Source: Pyrus communis | Lineage: Eukaryota > Streptophyta > Magnoliopsida > Rosales > Rosaceae | Assembly: GCF_963583255.1 (NCBI RefSeq) | Contig: NC_084816.1 | Span: 14,495,100-14,559,099, forward strand | Direction of reading: 5' to 3' | Length of the DNA stretch: 64,000 bases | In this document: in pieces, positions 1 through 11,492 of the stretch | Position numbering within the stretch: the first letter of the stretch is position 1 | How the letters are laid out: each line of letters opens with the position of its first letter | The notes under the pieces: generated by a model | What the model was told of the DNA's origin: nothing | Databases searched by the model: none | The model's input: the letters and a program-made list of their open reading frames with translations, nothing else | Made by a program: the position numbers and the translations under genes

Positions 1-770
1 CTCATATAATATCGGATTGCAATCTAATATATTTTGACTGTTGAGACTAATTTCAAATGATTTATATATTTTAATGTCTAGTCTTATGTCATTGTAGGGT
101 GACACTAAAACAGATACATAGGTAGCTTCAGTTCTCTAAAAGCGATCAAATAGGAACTCTACACATGTCAATAAGAGTTCAATCGTTACAATAATACAAA
201 GTTAAGTCTTTTGTCCTAAGGCATCACATAACAGTTATTTTGTGGATAATGTAGTAACTTGTGATACGCGTTATACATATGGGGGTTATCGAGTGCATAG
301 TCTGGTTAAATATGAATATTTTATTTGGTATGGTGGATATATTACATACATTTGGATGACTAAATAATCTCCGGTTAGAATGATTTGCTGTAGGGATGAT
401 CTTCAAATGAAGATTAAGAAATTCAAAGGTTTTAATTATGAAAATTCTACAGAAAATATACGTTATTTGCAAGTGAGAGAATAAGCACATCTCCCAAGCG
501 GAAATGCAAGTACTATTCATAATATGTAGCTAAGCGTCACTCAAAGTCTGCGAGACTTTGAGAATAATAATAAGAAGGGAATTAGAAGATAGTTTTGAAT
601 TCGCATAACGATTAGAGGAGTTTGATCACTCAGAACCTAAGGGGTCGCACACCCAAATTGCATAATGGTGTAATAATTAATATGATTAATTAGAATGAGG
701 CTAGAATTAATTGGATAGCTTAATTAATTATCAAGCTCTTAAATGCCTTAATTGGGCCTCGAAATGTTTC
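1..770. other. Unassigned AT-rich left flank
   Basis: No gene recognised. Open frames here are short and lack domain motifs or splice-consistent extensions. The text resembles degenerate LTR or intergenic sequence, but I could not find paired termini or a target-site duplication. Confidence 0.4.
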
Positions 771-1148
771 TCGTGGTTCTCGTGTTCATGTCATTTTCGT
801 GTCATACCCGATAGCTTAACGGGTCATGTCGTGTAATACCCGTTAAAGTAAACGGGTAATATGACCCGACCCGAAATCAACCTGTTAATATTATCAGGTA
901 ATATGACCCGACCCATTACCCGTTAAGAAAAATATATTTTAAATCAATAAAAATGAAATTGAGAAACATAATTTGACCCCAAAAAATGTAAAACATAATA
1001 CTAAATTAGTATATATATATACTAAATTTCAGAGTTGACCCCTTCATGAAAGTTGTAAAACATTTCATTAGGAGTGATTACATTTTTCACACTTCTACAA
1101 TAATTATTATTAATTTTATTAATTTTGCACTCAAATAAAAAACATTGT
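771..1148. mobile_element. Left part of an ACCCG/CGGGT-rich DNA-transposon-like sequence
   Basis: The stretch is full of short words such as ACCCGTTA, CGGGTCAT, GACCCGACCCG and GTGTCAT, in both orientations. The same vocabulary returns, inverted, at 6790-6965. The two parts are separated only by the LTR retrotransposon at 1149-6255, so the pre-insertion object was about 1 kb. Subterminal repeats of this kind are common in non-autonomous plant DNA transposons, hAT-like ones among them. Exact termini and a target-site duplication were not found, so the class is uncertain. Confidence 0.35.
1144..1148. repeat. Target-site duplication attgt (left)
   Basis: Matches attgt at 6256-6260 exactly and abuts the TG and CA termini of the LTR element. 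Confidence 0.85.
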
Positions 1149-3231
1149 TGATGCGAACTAATTAAGCACACAAATTAAAACCCTCTTTTGACAATTGTAG
1201 TAAAGATGCAAGTAGGGATCGTTCTAGACCGGGGATTAGGAGGGATTACTAAATCACTTGGAAACTGACTCAAAAACGTAAAACAAACGTTAAAAACACT
1301 AAACTAGACTCAAAGAATGCAAAACACTTATAAACACAAACTAAGACACTTTCTAACTAAATTAGACACTAAAGTAAAGGGGGATTGAGGTTTTGACGAA
1401 ATTAACTAAATGCAAAGATTGTAATTAAAAGGCAGAATATAAATATGAATGTGATGAAAATATGTATGAATGCTAGCTAGAAGGTTCTTCTCCACACATG
1501 TCACACTTGCATACAATTTGATTTTCAGTTGGTCTTTCGATGAATTATGAAACTCAACATCCCAGGTTAATTAGGTCCGCTTAAATTAACCGTCAAGTTT
1601 TCCTTAAGTTAATGAATTGGATGGGTTAGCGCAACGCAATTCAAAACATTCTCCAAAAGTCCTTTACGTGAAAAGCACAATAAAGATACAATCAAAGATC
1701 ATTAAGCATCATGAAAACTATAAGTGTCGACGAGGCATTCGTTACTATGATGAGCATGAAACTAGTGCCAAGAATTCATTTAACGCGATTGTTTATAAGC
1801 AACCTCCACTACTCGTGAATATAAGTTCATAACTATTAGGTGAAACTCACTTATATTCTAGCGTCATATTCATGCATGAAAATTAAGCGTGCACTCTCAA
1901 TCAACATACATAAATAAGTTATCGATCAAGCAGTTAAACAAATTGAATTCACCATTCATGAAATTCCAACCAAAAGTAATCAATTCATATTGCAAGCATA
2001 AACATGGTTTCGAATCACCCCCTAGCTAAATAGGGGTTTAGTCTCTCATGTTCACAAAAAGAGAAATACAATTGAATTTAAACATAAAGCACAAAGGATT
2101 GATTACACCTAGAACGCCCAACGAATCCACTTGAATTTCTGCGCGTCCAAGCTCCTCCTTCTCCCTTCCTTGCTGTGGCAGAGAGGTTTATGGTGTGTTT
2201 TGGATGTTTTTCTGGTTTGGGAATGGGTTTAGGGTGGTAAAGGTGTGCGGCAAGGTTAGTGGAAGGTGTGTGGAGGTGTGGAATGGAAGGGGAATGGATG
2301 GTGGTGCTGCGGCAGAGAAGGGAGGCTGCTGGAATGGATATGGTGGCAGCGGCTTAGGTTAGGAGAATTAATGGTTGCTGCGGCTGTTTTTGAGAAAATG
2401 GGAGATATGTGGCTGAATGAGGGTGAATCAATGAATATGGTGCGGCTACATGGGGAAAATAGGGTGAATGGCTAATTGAAAAATATGAATGAATGGGATA
2501 TGGTGGTTGCGGCAAGAGTCCATTTTTTTTGTCTTTTAGGGTGAATGGTTAATAGTTTATTATGGTGAATGTGTGGAGTGACGACTGTGGTTTGAATTGT
2601 TTATTAGGGTGAAATAAAAATATGGGGGGGGGGGGGGGGGGGGGGCCACGGCTTAGAAGAATAATTAGAAGGCTTAGGGTTTTGATGATGGATGGGAGAT
2701 GGTTTATTAATATGAATGCATGCAATGAATTAGGTCGGCTAGGGTCCAAATAAAAGGTACGACTGATATGTAATTAGGGTGATTAGGGTTAGGGTTGAAG
2801 TGAATGATATTGGACACAAATGCCCCCCCTTGCACGGCCTTCAAAGTGGGCTAGGGCCATAGTTTTATGTCCTAAAGTGCATACAAGGCCTTCAAAGTGG
2901 CTAGAAAATACGGACGTTTAAGTTTAGGAAAGGTTACCAAAACGGGAAACCTAGGGTTAACTTTCCTACTTCAAGTAGGAAACCTTGTTTGAGTAGGATT
3001 CCTCATTTTGGTAGGAATTCATCGTTGGAGTAGGAATTCGTCGTTTCTTCAAGTCTTCAACTCATTCATTCCTCTTTCGCTCCAAAATACTCCAATTTGC
3101 ATCTTCTTGCACACTTTGGCCTTATAATCTGAAAATACACAAAAGTGGCCTTAAACACTAAAATAACTAAGTAAACACAACATAAATGCACGAGAACAAG
3201 CTAATTAAGTCGCATGAATATGCTCCTATCA
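1149..3231 (-). repeat. 3' LTR of the deleted element
   Basis: About 2.08 kb, starting TGAT and ending ATCA. Its part from about 2409 to 3231 is repeated directly at 5400-6255 with small differences. One difference is an extra stretch of about 40 bp near 5822-5862 in the right copy. Another is a poly-G run of about 24 bases at 2622-2645 against about 17 at 5616-5632. No protein is supported; short frames over the G run are composition artefacts. Confidence 0.8.
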
Positions 3232-3247
3232 AATTCCCCCACACTTA
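3232..3247 (-). other. Polypurine tract of the deleted element
   Basis: On the minus strand this reads AAGTGTGGGGGAATT directly before the LTR start TGATAGGAG. A purine run at this position primes plus-strand synthesis in LTR elements and fixes the orientation. Similar GTGTGGGGG runs recur at about 4105 and 4950 in the internal region. Confidence 0.75.
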
Positions 3248-5399
3248 ACTTTTGCTAGTCCTCGAGCAAAACAAAACAAAACTAAACAAAACGAAACAAA
3301 ACAAACAAAACATAACCTAAACCTTCCAACGTTTGCCTCAGGGATTTCCAATAAAACATGACATGTCAAAGATCATTACTCACATGGCTTTTAGTCTTCC
3401 CTCCCCTCAAGCATATACTTAATCATAGTCACCATTCACTAGTTCGCATTTAATCAATTAAAACACATTTTGAATGTAGTAACATGCCTTAGAGAACTCC
3501 CTCAATTCCTCACTAGTTATGCACTCAATTTTCACTCAGATTTTCAGACTACACACCCTACACTAGTTATATGTGAGAAGATTGATGTAAACATGAAAGA
3601 CTAATACTCACATATGTTATAACAAAGAACGCAATTTCTGGAGTAATTAAACGTGTTTAGATACGATCTCATGAATGGAATGCTACTACTTAGATGTGAG
3701 AACCAGTGACACCATATGCTCATACCAAATTCAAACTCCACAAATTGAAATGCAAAACACTCAAGATAGAAGTCAAGGGTTGTAACGGGGCTTGGGGTAT
3801 TGGCTAACAAGGAAAGATAAGGATAACAAAAGTTCTTTAAGCAATAGTAAGTAAAGTAATGAAATTAAGACCTCGAATTCCCTTAGAATGCAGAAATCAA
3901 CTTTTAGACATAAAGGTAAGACTCAACAACTCTTAGGGCCTAATACATTGTTTTGGGCCCTTACTTCAACAAACCATACTTTGAAACTCTTTTTCACCTC
4001 TTTTCTTTCTTTTCTTTTTTTTCACTTTTTCTTTTCTTTTCTTTTTTTTATTTTATTTTTTTTTTCTCGCCGCGCCTATGGCACATAACTCACATCAATA
4101 ATCCTTCCCCCACACTTATTTTCTGCAACACATTAATCAAAAGGAATTCATTCATGCTTACTATGCTTCAAGAACAAGGGTATGGATGATCCTAATCTAG
4201 GCTAGGTGAGGATGATATGGGTTAACAAAGAACATGGCTAACACGGCTTAATGGGGTTAAACTTAAACACAAAATGAGTGAAGGGCACATGGCTGTTTGG
4301 CTTTTGGTGGTGGTCACTACACAACTTCATCTTGAATATGTGTTATTCAAATCAATGACATGCTTTGAATGAAATGGGCATGAGTTCTAGCATTTGGAAC
4401 TAAGTGATGAAACGCCTTCTAAGTAGTAACCAAGCAATGAATAATGAGATCATGCAACGACTTAAGAAAACAATGATGCACAGATTATTACTCTCCAAAT
4501 AAACGTTTAGGCTCAAGTCTCACAGGGATGTAGCGTTAGTTTGAGTTCCTTCCTTCAAGCATGTTACAAAAACTGATTTTTATCATTTGTGATTACATGT
4601 GAATTCGTAAACTATAACTACAAACAAGCATAAACCAAAGAGTATATCAAACGTCCATCCATGTTTGTAACTTTCTTTAACCATCATGCAATTAAAAACC
4701 AAATCCTCATCATTGTGTTGGAAGGTGACCTACGACACAAACAAACACACAAAAACAACTCTTTTTGGGTTTTTCAAAACAATTTTTCAAATTTTTATGG
4801 TATTTTCGGATTTTTAAGTCAACACACTCTAAAACACTCTAAAATAGCTTAAAAACACTTAAAAACAGTGGGAAACAAGTTTAAACATGTTAGGTGGTAA
4901 TACCCTACGAATTTCATGCGAAAATATCTCAAAACAGAATGTTACCCCCCCACACTTAAACTCAACATTGTCCTCAATGTTTTAGACACAATTAAACACA
5001 ATACACATAACATAAAGTAAGCAACAAAGGAAAGGGTTTAGGGACGCAAATCTGAGTGTGGAGCGATTCCCAAGTTCTTCCTTTGTTGATTGCATGGGTT
5101 GCCTCCCAAGTAGCGCTTGCTTTAACGTCTTCCAGCTAGACGAAACCTTCTTTTAATCTCCACTAGGGCTCACAGCATGGAATGGGTTCTTCTCCACAAC
5201 ATGCCCTTCAACACTTCCATAATACGGCTCAATGAATGGGCGGGGATAATAATCCTCCCTGATGGTGGTGTTTCGGTTCCGACAATCCATATAAATGCTC
5301 CCACCATCTTTATATCGGTTGGACACCTGCACCAACGAAGGTAACAACCTATTAGTTGAAATAGGAATTGAGGTTGGAATTGAAGACTTACAATCATAG
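3248..5399 (-). pseudogene. Remnant internal region (3' non-coding and tail of pol)
   Basis: The interval is mostly non-coding. It includes an AC-rich run (3260-3320) and a pyrimidine-rich run (3985-4070). The right end (about 5100-5397, minus strand) has short open frames. On the minus strand it also carries the phrase meaning 'lineup of a conserved GGGAGGCAACCC word, then ACATTGAGGACAATGT, then GTGTGGGGG', which I associate with the region downstream of integrase in Athila/Tat-type elements. No RT or integrase motif remains. Function cannot be assigned beyond retroelement remnant. Confidence 0.45.
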
Positions 5400-6255
5400 T
5401 GTGGCTGAATTAGGGTGAATCAATGAATATGGTGCGGCTGCATGGGGAAAATAGGGTGAATGGCTAATTGAAAAATATGAATGAATGGGATATGGTGGTT
5501 GCGGCAAGAGTCCATTTTTTTGTCTTTTAGGGTGAATGGTTAATAGTTTATTATGGTGAATGTGTGGAGTGACGACTGTGGTTTGAATTGTTTATTAGGG
5601 TGAAATAAAAATATGGGGGGGGGGGGGGGGGCCATGGCTTAGAAGAATAATTAGAAGGCTTAGGGTTTTGATGATGGATGGGAGATGGTTTATTAATATG
5701 AATGCATGCAATGAATTAGGTCGGCTAGGGTCCAAATAAAAGGTACGGCTGATATGTAATTTGGGTGATTAGGGTTAGGGTTGAAGTGAATGATATTGGA
5801 CACAAATGCCCCCCCCTTGCACGGCAAGGGAAGGAAAAGAAAGTGCAAAGGCACGGCTTGGGCTTTAAAGTGGGCTAGGGCCATAGTTTTATGTCCTAAA
5901 GTGCATACAAGGCCTTCAAAGTGGCTAGAAAATACGGACGTTTAAGTTTAGGAAAGGTTACCAAAACGGGAAACCTAGGGTTAACTTTCCTACTTCAAGT
6001 AGGAAACCTTGTTTGAGGAGGATTCCTCATTTTGGTAGGAATTCATCGTTGGAGTAGGAATTCGTCGTTTCTTCAAGTCTTCAACTCATTCATTCCTCTT
6101 TCGCTCCAAAATACTCCAATTTGCATCTTCTTGCACACTTTGGCCTTATAATCTGAAAATACACAAAAGTGGCCTTAAACACTAAAATAACTAAGTAAAC
6201 ACAACATAAATGCACGAGAACAAGCTAATTAAGTCGCATGAATATCCTCCTATCA
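5400..6255 (-). repeat. Truncated 5' LTR of the deleted element
   Basis: Direct repeat of 2409-3231. The outer end is intact (CCTATCA then the target-site duplication). The inner about 1.26 kb, the counterpart of 1149-2408, is missing, so any PBS was lost with it. Confidence 0.8.
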
Positions 6256-6260
6256 ATTGT
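6256..6260. repeat. Target-site duplication attgt (right)
   Basis: Right partner of 1144-1148, directly after the terminal CA of the element. Confidence 0.85.
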
Positions 6261-6965
6261 TCATGAGATTTGGAGGGTTTTAAAAATCTAAATGACTATG
6301 TAACTGTCATCTAAGCGTTGAGGATGCAATTATGAACGTTTATTATGCTTTCACATCTTTTAGACTTATACATTAATGATTATGAATTTTGTTTATTTTG
6401 AGCTCCCTTAAAAATACTATTCATGAGAGCTTGTATGGTTTTAAAAATTCAAACGATCATATACCTATCCTCAAAGCATAGAGGATGGGACTACAAGCAT
6501 TGCATATTTTTTTCATATTTTTTGCACATGTAAATTAATTATTATAATTTTTTTAATGTGTCTGGTATTTTTAAATTACTTGATATTTTTATTTTTAATG
6601 TGTTTTACGATTTTTAATCTCAATATTTGCCTATAATATACTATAAAAATAAATAAATAAATAAAACTTAAAATTTAAAATTTATACAGAATAATAATTA
6701 ATAAACAATATATACATATTCATTATATGTATTGTATTTTACAGTAAGTTTTTTTAGTAGTTTAAAATTTTAAAATCATCAAAATAACTTTTTTCTTATT
6801 GTGTCGAAATAGGTTACCCGCGTGTCACTCTCGTGTAAACCTGTTAAGGACCCGTTATTAACGGGTTATTATAGTGTGACCTAATTAGTTATCAAGTTGA
6901 CCTGAAACCCGTTATTTTCGTGTCATTTACGTGTCGTGTTAACAGGTCATGTAAGAAATTGCCAG
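6261..6965. mobile_element. Right part of the interrupted DNA-transposon-like sequence
   Basis: AT-rich DNA ending in an ACCCG/CGGGT/GTGTC-rich segment (about 6810-6965) that mirrors the vocabulary at 780-930. Removing the LTR element at 1149-6255 joins the two parts. No coding capacity seen. Confidence 0.35.
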
Positions 6966-6975
6966 GTCTATTTTA

Positions 6976-7644
6976 GGCTATCTCTAACCGAGGGCTGGCC
7001 AGAGGGCTCGTTTTAGTCCCTTGGCCCTCTAAGATATTAATATTTTAATGAACAATACAAGACCATATTTGCCTCTATCTCCAACCGAGGGCCAAAAGGA
7101 CATGGGGCTTATTTTAGCCATGTCACAAAAAACCATCTCCAACCGAGGGCCAAAGAGCCAAACCTAATTCATTATTTAAATTTAAAAACTATAACAATTT
7201 AAATTCAAATCCGACAACAACTTAAATTTAAAAACTACAACTTAAATTTAAAAACTACAACTTATATTTAAAAACTACAACGGTAACTGGCCCAAAAAAC
7301 CAAAAAAATTAGAACTTAAATTTAATGAATGGTTTAGGTATTTATAGGGGAAAAAAAAGAATTTTTAAGAATTAAAAAATAATAAAAAATAAAATAAATT
7401 GAATACAACGGCTAGTAAGCTAGCCGTTGGACTCAAATTTTTGTTTAAGTATAATCAACAAGAAAGCTCAGCCTTCTAGCCCAGCCCGGGCTGGCTTCCT
7501 GCCTGCTTATGGCCAACCCTTTGTCCCTTTGGCCCTTTCAGATTCCATGGGCCTACGAGCCCTCTGGACTGGCCTTCGGTTGGAGATGGTTTTTGGGCTA
7601 TTTTCAGCCATCTGGCCCTCTGGACCCTTCGGTTGGAGATGGCC
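6976..7644. mobile_element. PIF/Harbinger-like MITE
   Basis: A 669-bp sequence with imperfect terminal inverted repeats (left GGCTATCTCTAACCGAGGG, right end reversed GGCCATCTCCAACCGAAGG). It is flanked by TTA on both sides (6973-6975 and 7645-7647), the usual Harbinger target-site duplication. The TIR word recurs inside the element (about 7075-7160 and 7575-7600), which suggests internal duplication. It has no transposase, so it is non-autonomous. Confidence 0.75.
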
Positions 7645-7761
7645 TTAGGTCATAAGTGACTTAAAATGAGGTACGGCCCAAAAGGCCCTGTTACCGGTTT
7701 TAGTGAGAGATAATGTGTCGATGTGAGTTTATTTATTTATTTTTTATTTTTATGTTTTTTG

Positions 7762-8249
7762 GAGTAAATTGTTGCAATAGTCTCTCAACTTTAAATCAAA
7801 TTAGAAAAATGGTCTCTCAACTAAAAATCCATTATCATTGATCCCTACTCATCAAAATGTGTAGCTATGGTCATTTTCGTCAACTTTGTCAAAATGAGTT
7901 ATGTTAGAAGGGTTATTGCTACTACAATTAGGGTCCCTCAACTCATCAAAACGTGTAGCTATGGTCATTTTCATCAACTTTGTTAGAATTTTGTCAAAAC
8001 GAGTTATGTTGGAAGAACCATTGCTACAATTGGGTTAAAGTTGAGGGACCATTGCTCCAATTGGGTTAAACTTGAGGGACAGTTTCTCCAGGTGGATTAA
8101 AGTTGAGGGACCAATGGTAATGGATTTTTAGTTGAGGGAACATAACTACACGTTTTGATGAATTGAGAGACCAAAGGTAATGAATTTTTAGTTGAGGGAC
8201 CATTGCTCCAATCGAGTTAAAGTCAATGGACCATTGCTACAATTTACTC
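7762..8249. mobile_element. MITE, GAGTAAAT family, copy 1
   Basis: About 488 bp, beginning GAGTAAATTGT and ending ACAATTTACTC as an inverted pair. The interior repeats phrases such as GGTCCCTCAACT and their reverse complement, so the element is largely self-complementary. A second copy lies at 38485-38981. The target-site duplication of this copy is not clear in the T-rich flanks. Confidence 0.7.
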
Positions 8250-8412
8250 TTTTATTAACACACAATATTATCTACACTAAGGGGGACTGATGTGGGTTTA
8301 GTCTCACAATGAACTAGTAATAATATGGTTCAAATTCACCTTTGGCGAGAATAGAACCTAAGACCTCTCACTTACAAGTGAAGAGGAATACAACTATACT
8401 GTAGTAATAAGT
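8250..8412 (-). mobile_element. tRNA-derived SINE-like fragment
   Basis: On the minus strand the segment has a pol III-like A-box region (TAGTTGTATTCC) and a degenerate B box (AGGTTCTATTC, compare GGTTCGATTC) about 40 bp apart, followed by a 3' tail. It does not fold as a tRNA gene. No target-site duplication was established. Confidence 0.45.
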
Positions 8413-8474
8413 GACCAGTGTAAGTTTAATTTCTTTTTCTTCTCAAGACTTGGAAAATAAAACTCTCTTATTCT

Positions 8475-9021
8475 TTTTTCTTTTTTTTTTCTTTTTTTTT
8501 TTGGGTACAAAGGAAGGTCTACAGCCAGAAACACACAAAAACAATTAAACAAATTTGGGTCTAGCATCCTCCCATAAATCTTCGTGAACTAAATCACCAA
8601 CATCATTTGGAGGAGCCTTAAAAATATGACAATTATACTCCATAGAGGCACCAATTCCTGTTAATTTACCCGCAACATAGTTCTTTTTCCTAGAAGGGTG
8701 CTGAACCCTACATAAGCCAGCATGCATTTAAGATTTATAGAAGCCACCAAGTTAAGAGAGGGGCAAATGATCACAAGCTAACTCATCAAGCGTATACACT
8801 GTAATTTAATATAGAATAAGAGGTAAACCAATTCTGTAGAAAAGCCATTCTTAATTCATATAAAATCGCTCCTAACTCAGCTTGCAACGCACCAAGCAAG
8901 AAAATGGCTGAATTGACTGGCTAGTTCGGGCAAGCAACACAAAACCACGACCAAAATTAGCAACAAACCCAACATTCAAATGCCATTGGAATCTCGTAAC
9001 ACCCCACAAGAACCAATAACT
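8475..9021 (-). mobile_element. 5'-truncated LINE, 3' end with poly-A and 12-bp target-site duplication
   Basis: Minus-strand copy ending in an A-rich tail (T-rich at 8475-8502 on the plus strand). It is flanked by the direct repeat ctctcttattct at 8463-8474 and 9022-9033. This is the standard product of target-primed reverse transcription. The body encodes a decayed LINE-type RNase H domain. All upstream ORF1, endonuclease and RT sequence is missing. Confidence 0.8.
8545..9015 (-). pseudogene. LINE RNase H domain, decayed
   Basis: The N-terminal part reads like the RNase H start (GSCGVLRDSNG near 9005). The C-terminal part is an open frame at 8545-8727 with the conserved tail order: H-x-x-R-(K)-N-x-V-A-x-x-L, then a C/H-x-F-x-x-P-P segment and a terminal acidic stretch. 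Stops and frameshifts lie in between. RNase H in plant LINEs removes the RNA strand during retrotransposition; this copy cannot encode it. Confidence 0.65.
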
Positions 9022-9033
9022 CTCTCTTATTCT

Positions 9034-9981
9034 CTCTACGCCAAGAAAATGAAGTAGAGATAAAAAGCTTGGTGTGGGGAAGTATTAAAATTCGACATTT
9101 ACCTATGAAAAGTGAACCTAGTCAGGTGCCAATATCGTGAAAATCACATAATTAAGGGTGATGATTGTCACACCCCTTTTTAATTTTTATAAACTCATCT
9201 TAATTTTGTCATGGAATTGAATAAATAAACACAACAACAAGGAGCATGATTAAACAATATGTGTAAGAGCAAAAAAGTGTGTTTATTATTATTTTTTCAT
9301 AATTAACTAGTTAAGAGGTATGCATGATGACATTTCCTTTGAATAAATAATGCATGGTGAATGTGACTTGAATTGTAAAAAGTAAGCAACTTGCACAAGG
9401 AAAGACAAAAATGAAATGAGAAGAAAAGGAGGCTTAACACCATAAAATATGGCCTATTGTTGAAGAATTGTGCTAGAGCTGAGTTCAGCATGATTACTGT
9501 ATCAAAACCTACCAAACATTTAGCATGACGAAATTTATTTATTACTATTATCGTGCGATACCTGCGTATATGGTAATGATTTTGTCACTTTGTTAGTGGG
9601 CAATTCTTTTTGGGCCAAAAGTTGATTTTTTAAGTCAAATTTAAGGGCCGAAACGTATTTTTCAATGAAGGAGAAGATGAGATGACCCGCAAAGAAGAGA
9701 GAGAGCAGCGACAACACCAAAGGAAAAGACAGATATGAGTGAGAGAGAGAGAGAGAGAGGTTGTGCGAGAGGGTTGAATTTCTTAGTTTCTATCGCGAAA
9801 AGAAACCGAGAATTTATTTAATAATAATTACTAAATATAGGAAATTATTATTAGCATTCCAAAAATTTTATTCTACACTTCTCACAAGTATATTTTTTTT
9901 CCAATTATAGAAAGTTTGGAGTGCCAAATGAAATTTTTGGACTGCTTATAACAATTCCCTATATATAAATGGTAAATATAT
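9034..9981. other. Non-coding stretch with possible LTR start and GA microsatellite
   Basis: No gene seen. TGTCACACCCC at about 9167 is a typical start of chromovirus LTRs and is followed by LTR-like text, but no matching end was found before the copia element. A GA run lies at about 9740-9760. Confidence 0.3.
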
Positions 9982-9986
9982 TATAG

Positions 9987-10300
9987 TGTTGCAGTCATAT
10001 TTAGAATAGAAATGTGATTGTGTAAATCCTAGTAGATATGAGAATGTATCTTATATTCCTATTAGGAGTAGATTACCTATTAAATGTTGTAATCCTAAAG
10101 GGAAAGGTTAGGAGTAGATTACCTATTAAATGTTGTAATCCTAAAGGGAAAGGTTTTTACCTATCCTACTACTATAAATAAAGGCACAATGGGGTGAATC
10201 AAACACACCTCACAATTAAATCACTCTCTCTTCTCTCTAACCATAGTCGGCCCTCTCTCTCTCTAAACCCTAAATCGTTCAATCAAATAGGCCTACAACA
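9987..10300 (+). repeat. copia 5' LTR
   Basis: TGTTGCAG...CTACAACA, 314 bp against 268 bp for the 3' LTR. The extra length is a 46-bp tandem duplication (10062-10107 repeated at 10108-10153). A TATA-like ACTATAAATAAAGG lies at about 10170. Confidence 0.95.
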
Positions 10301-10316
10301 CGTTATCAGCACGCTC
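10301..10316 (+). other. copia primer-binding site region
   Basis: CGTTATCAGCACGCTC directly follows the LTR end ACAACA. This word is familiar downstream of many plant copia LTRs as the tRNA primer site. Confidence 0.7.
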
Positions 10317-11492
10317 TTGCCAAAAGCTGAGGAATTTGACGGATTGTAGGAGGCGGCTATCTTCCACAAAATTCAAAGGCTTATTCGTTTTTTGCTAATT
10401 AGGTACGCTTAAAATAAAAGAAGATATTTGAAACGTCCACGAAGCATGAAAACATTCCCCATGATGCATGAACCACTCTATGTTTATATTTTCCCTCTGA
10501 TATATATATTGTATATGTTCATATATTTGTCAATATGTGCGATATGTGAGTCAATGTATAAAATTAAATTAGAAGCAAATATGGGTTTCCTAAACCTTAG
10601 GTTCGAAACATTAGGTATTTTTTTAATATTACTGTGGAATGGCATCACCCTGATGCTCTTGGACTATCTGCACAGCCCCTGTTGGGCTTGCTGCTCCACA
10701 ACCACAGGCCTGCAACCCTAGTTTCTTGGTCCACAACCCGCAAGCCTAGATTGCTTGGCCCTCATGTCACGGCTTGCAACAAACCGAAGCCAGCCTATGC
10801 CGCCAAACCCAAAGGGCAGCAACCTTGCTAGGTCTTGCCTCGTGCCATCTCCCTCGGCCCCAATTGAAACCCAGCTATGGATGGGGTTTTTCTCCCACCC
10901 ACTGTGGCCTGCAGCCCACTCCCGAGGCCCTTTTGGGCCTTGCCTTTTACTCAAGGCACCCAACCCCAGCCCAATTATTTATTGGGGCTATATTTTTGAC
11001 CCAATAATATTATTTAGCTTCTACAATCTACCTCGCATGGCCCAATTTATTGAATTAATTAAAAGTGACATGCAGTCCATTAATCTAATAATGAATCCAA
11101 AATTATCGACCTGAAGATCACTTTTGGACATTAACGATTCAATAATTTATTTTGATACTTTGAATCGTCACATACTTTCGTAGTAACGAAGCTCTCACAC
11201 TTGAGTTCCCGAAGAACCTCAAATCCATTATATTCAAATTAGTATATTGCATTTTGTGTTTCTTGCAAGAACCTCTCATTATGAACTAATTGTTCATAAA
11301 ACTAAACTGAAGTTGTAGTTTCAAATTTAGTGTCTTTGAAACCCGAAGTTTTCATTCAAAACATACCACATGAAACCTGTAGTTTTCATGCATAAATTAA
11401 ACCAATACATGTCTATAGAACTTGCATGTTCTACGATATATGTCTATGGCTTACCATATGACTACTCACATTTTTCCCTCTGTTTTAGGGAC
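10317..11492 (+). other. copia untranslated leader
   Basis: About 1.2 kb between PBS and gag. Open frames at 10428-11114 show no domain and overlap on both strands. I treat it as non-coding leader. Confidence 0.6.

Larger units (their letters stand above)
1149..6255 (-). mobile_element. Deleted LTR retrotransposon (Ty3/gypsy-like), minus orientation
   Basis: A 5.1 kb element bounded by TGATGCG on the left and CCTATCA on the right, flanked by the 5-bp direct repeat attgt (1144-1148 and 6256-6260). The left LTR (1149-3231) is complete. The right LTR keeps only its outer part (5400-6255). A polypurine tract next to the inner edge of the left LTR shows that the left LTR is the 3' one, so the element reads on the minus strand. 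PBS, gag and nearly all of pol are absent: one deletion ran from inside the 5' LTR into the pol end. The GTGTGGGGG-rich 3' non-coding region resembles Athila/Tat-type elements; that assignment is an inference. Confidence 0.85.

Noticed and set aside
2549..2749. Pro-rich minus-strand frame over the poly-G run
   Set aside because: Homopolymer artefact inside an LTR.
3888..4189. Open frames rich in Phe (66 and 78 codons)
   Set aside because: Encoded by the TTTTCTTT pyrimidine tract; low-complexity artefact.
10428..11114. Overlapping frames of 65-119 codons in the copia leader
   Set aside because: Both strands are open because of GC-rich composition; no motif, and the position between PBS and gag is normally untranslated.
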